Shown piece after piece: positions 14,717 to 17,140 of a stretch of 17,140 nt of DNA (position 1 is its first letter; each line of letters begins with the position of its first letter). The stretch is from Phellopilus nigrolimitatus (lineage: Eukaryota > Basidiomycota > Agaricomycetes > Hymenochaetales > Hymenochaetaceae): positions 1-17,140 of the forward strand of contig JAJOHG010000489.1 in NCBI GenBank assembly GCA_021029095.1, given 5' to 3'. The notes below the pieces were generated by a model. The model saw only the letters and a program-made list of their open reading frames with translations. It did not search any database and was not told the origin of the DNA. The position numbers were made by a program, and so were the translations under genes.

Positions 14717-17140
14717 TCACGAAGTGTTCACTTCAGACGCTTCCGACGAGCGATCTTGAGCACCATTTGCATCGAAAAAGCCGTTCATAGTCTTCGGTGG
14801 TGGGGACGGAAGTGATGTTGCAGCCCGTGTCAGCTCCGGGGCGTCGATGACGTTCCCTTCTGAATCAAGGGTCGGAACAGGGATGGGGAGCGCCTTCTCC
14901 ATGGGTCGCGGAGACCTCTCCCGCTGAGGCGCAGGGGACACGGGTGGCGTCATCCGCACCTCAACGTTCGCATTTGAATTCTGCTTCTCCGGCGTTGGAG
15001 GCGGCGGGGGCGAGTTTACGGGCTCCAACACGGCCGTCTCTTCAGGGACAAAGGTTGTGGGCTGCTTCTCTGGTACAGGAGATGGCGGTATGCGGGGACT
15101 CGGAAAGGGAGGTGCGACTTTTGCGTCGGAGGACTTGAACGTCGACGAGCGGCGGAAGATCCCCTTTAAGCGTTCGTTCGCGGATTCCACTGTGCTGGGA
15201 GCATTTGTGGTGGCGGGCTGATGAGCAGGGGTGCCTCCTTCAGTAGATGCTATTGAAGGGCCTGGTGACCTTGATCCCGTTCGTGCGAGTTGAGTACCTG
15301 GTGAGAGGGGTACCTGTTTCTCACCGACGACGGTCTCCAGCATTCCAGTTGGAGCGTTGACATTTTTCAGTCCAGAAAAATGCTGATGCAAATAACGTGT
15401 GTCACGTATGAGACTGAATAAATGTTAGTTTAAAAGTAGAACCTGGTATCACTGAGCATACCGGTCCTTTGCCTCCTGGCTAGGAAGTTCGATTTTTCCA
15501 TACTCTTCAGAAAGACGATGATTAATGGCAGCGAAGACTTGCGACATGATGTACTGAGAACTCTTTAGAGGGCCTATAGATTAGATTCTTTCGAGATCAA
15601 CTTACATCGAGCACTCCCTCCTGCAAGTAACGGGATAAAACCTTGTGAAGAGTCACTGTCTCTTTCACTAACACGGTCATATAGTCATTCGTTCCATCGT
15701 GGGGTTTAGACCAATCAAGAGCTTGCAAGGTCTTGCAGTGTGCGCTGAGACGATCGCCCATGATAGCGATAAGTTTGGAATGTATTTCTTGCTGGTGCTC
15801 TTGGTAGTCCTTTAATGAAATCCTCATTAAATCGCATTCATCCTAACAATGCCGAAGCGCCTCTTACCCTCTTCAGTTTATCGAATTCCACGAGCATGAC
15901 GGCTTGCTTAGGATTTAGATGTCGCCGGAAGCATTCACGAACGTAAGGGACAAGTGCTATAACAATCGACAGCGACTGCGATGCGAGAGCTAGGAAGGTT
16001 GAGCTAAGATTAACTTCACAAATAAAATAAATCTTGAGAATAACTTCACCTAGATGCTTCGCTGTGATATTCTTCAACCCTGCTGAGCGCATGGCCCCTG
16101 CACCTAGAACTACCTGGCATGTCCTGGAGTTAAACGCCTTCAAGAACTCAATCACTCGACTAACGGCGTCTGTTGTTAAGAGGGATAGATTGGAGATAAT
16201 CTTAAGGTAGTCAACTAGGAGGCCGAGCATCTTAAGAGTGGCTGACACAGCGAAGTATTTGCGGTCCTCGATGGTCAGATGTTTTGAAGAAGAAGGTTGT
16301 GCTGTGGATATCCCATTCGCTTGGGCCGGAAGTGAAACCTCCGACGATTGCGTGACAATCAGTTCCTGTGGATCACGCATGGCAGATTCCACGATTACGT
16401 TTGCCAACATTTGTGCAGTGTGCGAGACCTCCGCAGCGGCCCATTGCTCGTCCTCTACGAACTTCGCAGATTGTGATATTCGGTTCTGGTGCAGCACTTG
16501 TAAGAAGGCTTTGGCTTGAGATACGATGGCACCTCGCAATCCGACCACCATTCTCCGGCAGATTGTCTCCGTGCGAATGACGAAGTCCCACGTTCGTTAA
16601 AGACGCTGAGAAAAATGGGAAGATCAAGAGAGGCATGCTGCTCAGCACGTATACTGAGAATCTTAGACGCTCTCGAGTGAGCTAGCTCGGTTGCTGAGGA
16701 AAGAATATCAGATAGGTCTGTCTGAACGGAAGAAATTTCAAGACTGTCGTCTGGAGCCCTGGTAAGCAGAAGCCTTGTTAAAATATTGTGGTTAAAATAC
16801 CAATGAAAGACACAGACTGTAAAGACTGCAGTACTTCAAGCAATATGGCGTTCTGCGTTTGTAATTCTTGGACGCCGCCCAGAAATGTTGCATAGATCGT
16901 ACGTAACAAAATCGTGAATGAAATCTTGAGCCATGTCTCGAAGCTGATTTCGAAGTACAGCCCTGCAGGTTATCAAAGTAAATTGGAGTACGAAACAAGC
17001 GTGATAGACGTCCTTACCCTTTTTCCCCGTTTTTTACCGTTGAGCTTGATTCGTCCTCGTCAAGCTTCCTGAAGATGGCAGATGCTTGGAATAAAAGTCA
17101 GATGTATAGTGAAGGACGGACAGAGTGCTCCTACCCTTTT
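14717..17140 (-). CDS. VPS54: VPS54, GARP complex subunit (3' part, cut by window end)
   Basis: The gene runs off the right edge. Exons by motif and splice phase: 17140-17135, 17068-17018, 16962-16818, 16758-16050, 15989-15868, 15809-15606, 15553-15462, 15413-14717. The Vps54 C-terminal domain is clear: VVGLRGAIVSQAKAFLQ, then EFLKAFNSRTCQVVLGAGA, GLKNITAKHLALASQSL, FDKLKRDYQEHQQEIHSKL and MSQVFAAINHRLSEEY. Vps54 joins Vps51-53 in the GARP tether for endosome-to-Golgi vesicles; this end carries the endosome-binding region. After SGLKNV comes a ~210-residue Pro/Ser-rich tail (RLKGIFRRSSTF; repeated PPSP and PEK motifs), longer than in yeast or human. Two apparent 1-nt frameshifts occur, near 16908 and 16590, where conserved sequence continues in another frame. 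They could be sequence errors or a damaged allele. Introns are 48-66 nt. Confidence 0.82.

Noticed and set aside
15810..15867. A 25-nt intron in VPS54 ending at GTTAG
   Set aside because: Too short. The acceptor ATTAAAG further on gives a normal 58-nt intron and the conserved FDKLKRDYQEHQ join.

Overview
The window looks like nuclear DNA of a basidiomycete fungus, most likely an Agaricomycete. Every gene that could be modelled is split by short introns (48-77 nt) with fungal GT..AG borders. The proteins are typical of filamentous fungi: BRX1, VPS54, a DUF1776 protein, a Rnc1/PBP2-type KH protein, an alpha-arrestin and a yeast-type cyclic phosphodiesterase. The repeats are small DNA transposons and a tiny solo LTR. 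I saw no bacterial, plasmid or phage features. All functions were read from motifs and remembered family features; nothing was searched.

Positions 1-5.4 kb are AT-rich and repeat-laden. They hold two opposed Tc1-like transposase relics (460-1190 on +, 4690-5183 on -). The first is split by a 152-bp solo LTR with a perfect 5-bp target duplication. A well-formed tRNA-Ser(AGA) lies directly beside it (1195-1276), followed by a 474-bp element with 17-bp perfect inverted repeats (1447-1920). From 1921 to 4691 there are six partial or complete copies of one palindromic MITE family with CACTG...CAGTG ends. The DNA between these copies is not random. On the - strand it encodes pieces of host-type genes: a RING-finger half, a Ser-rich/coiled-coil segment that keeps a spliceosomal-type intron, and a protein-kinase activation-loop segment. 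One MITE sits inside the coiled-coil frame, and the frame reads through when the MITE is removed.

Positions 5.8-17.1 kb are a dense housekeeping block. In order: 2',3'-cyclic nucleotide phosphodiesterase (CPD1-like, -); triple-KH RNA-binding protein (-, four exons); alpha-arrestin with LPxY motifs (-, three exons); DUF1776 protein (-, four exons); BRX1 (+, five exons); and the 3' part of VPS54 (-), which runs off the right end. DUF1776 and BRX1 diverge from a 180-bp shared promoter that holds a TCACGTGA palindrome. BRX1 and VPS54 converge.

The genes belong to unrelated processes: RNA-end processing, RNA binding, endocytic adaptor function, ribosome biogenesis and endosome-to-Golgi tethering. 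I see no cluster logic beyond shared promoters. The points most worth checking are the MITE array with host-gene fragments (possible capture or introner-like behaviour), the GC-AG intron in BRX1, a strong-context overlapping uORF ahead of the arrestin, and two apparent single-base frameshifts in VPS54.
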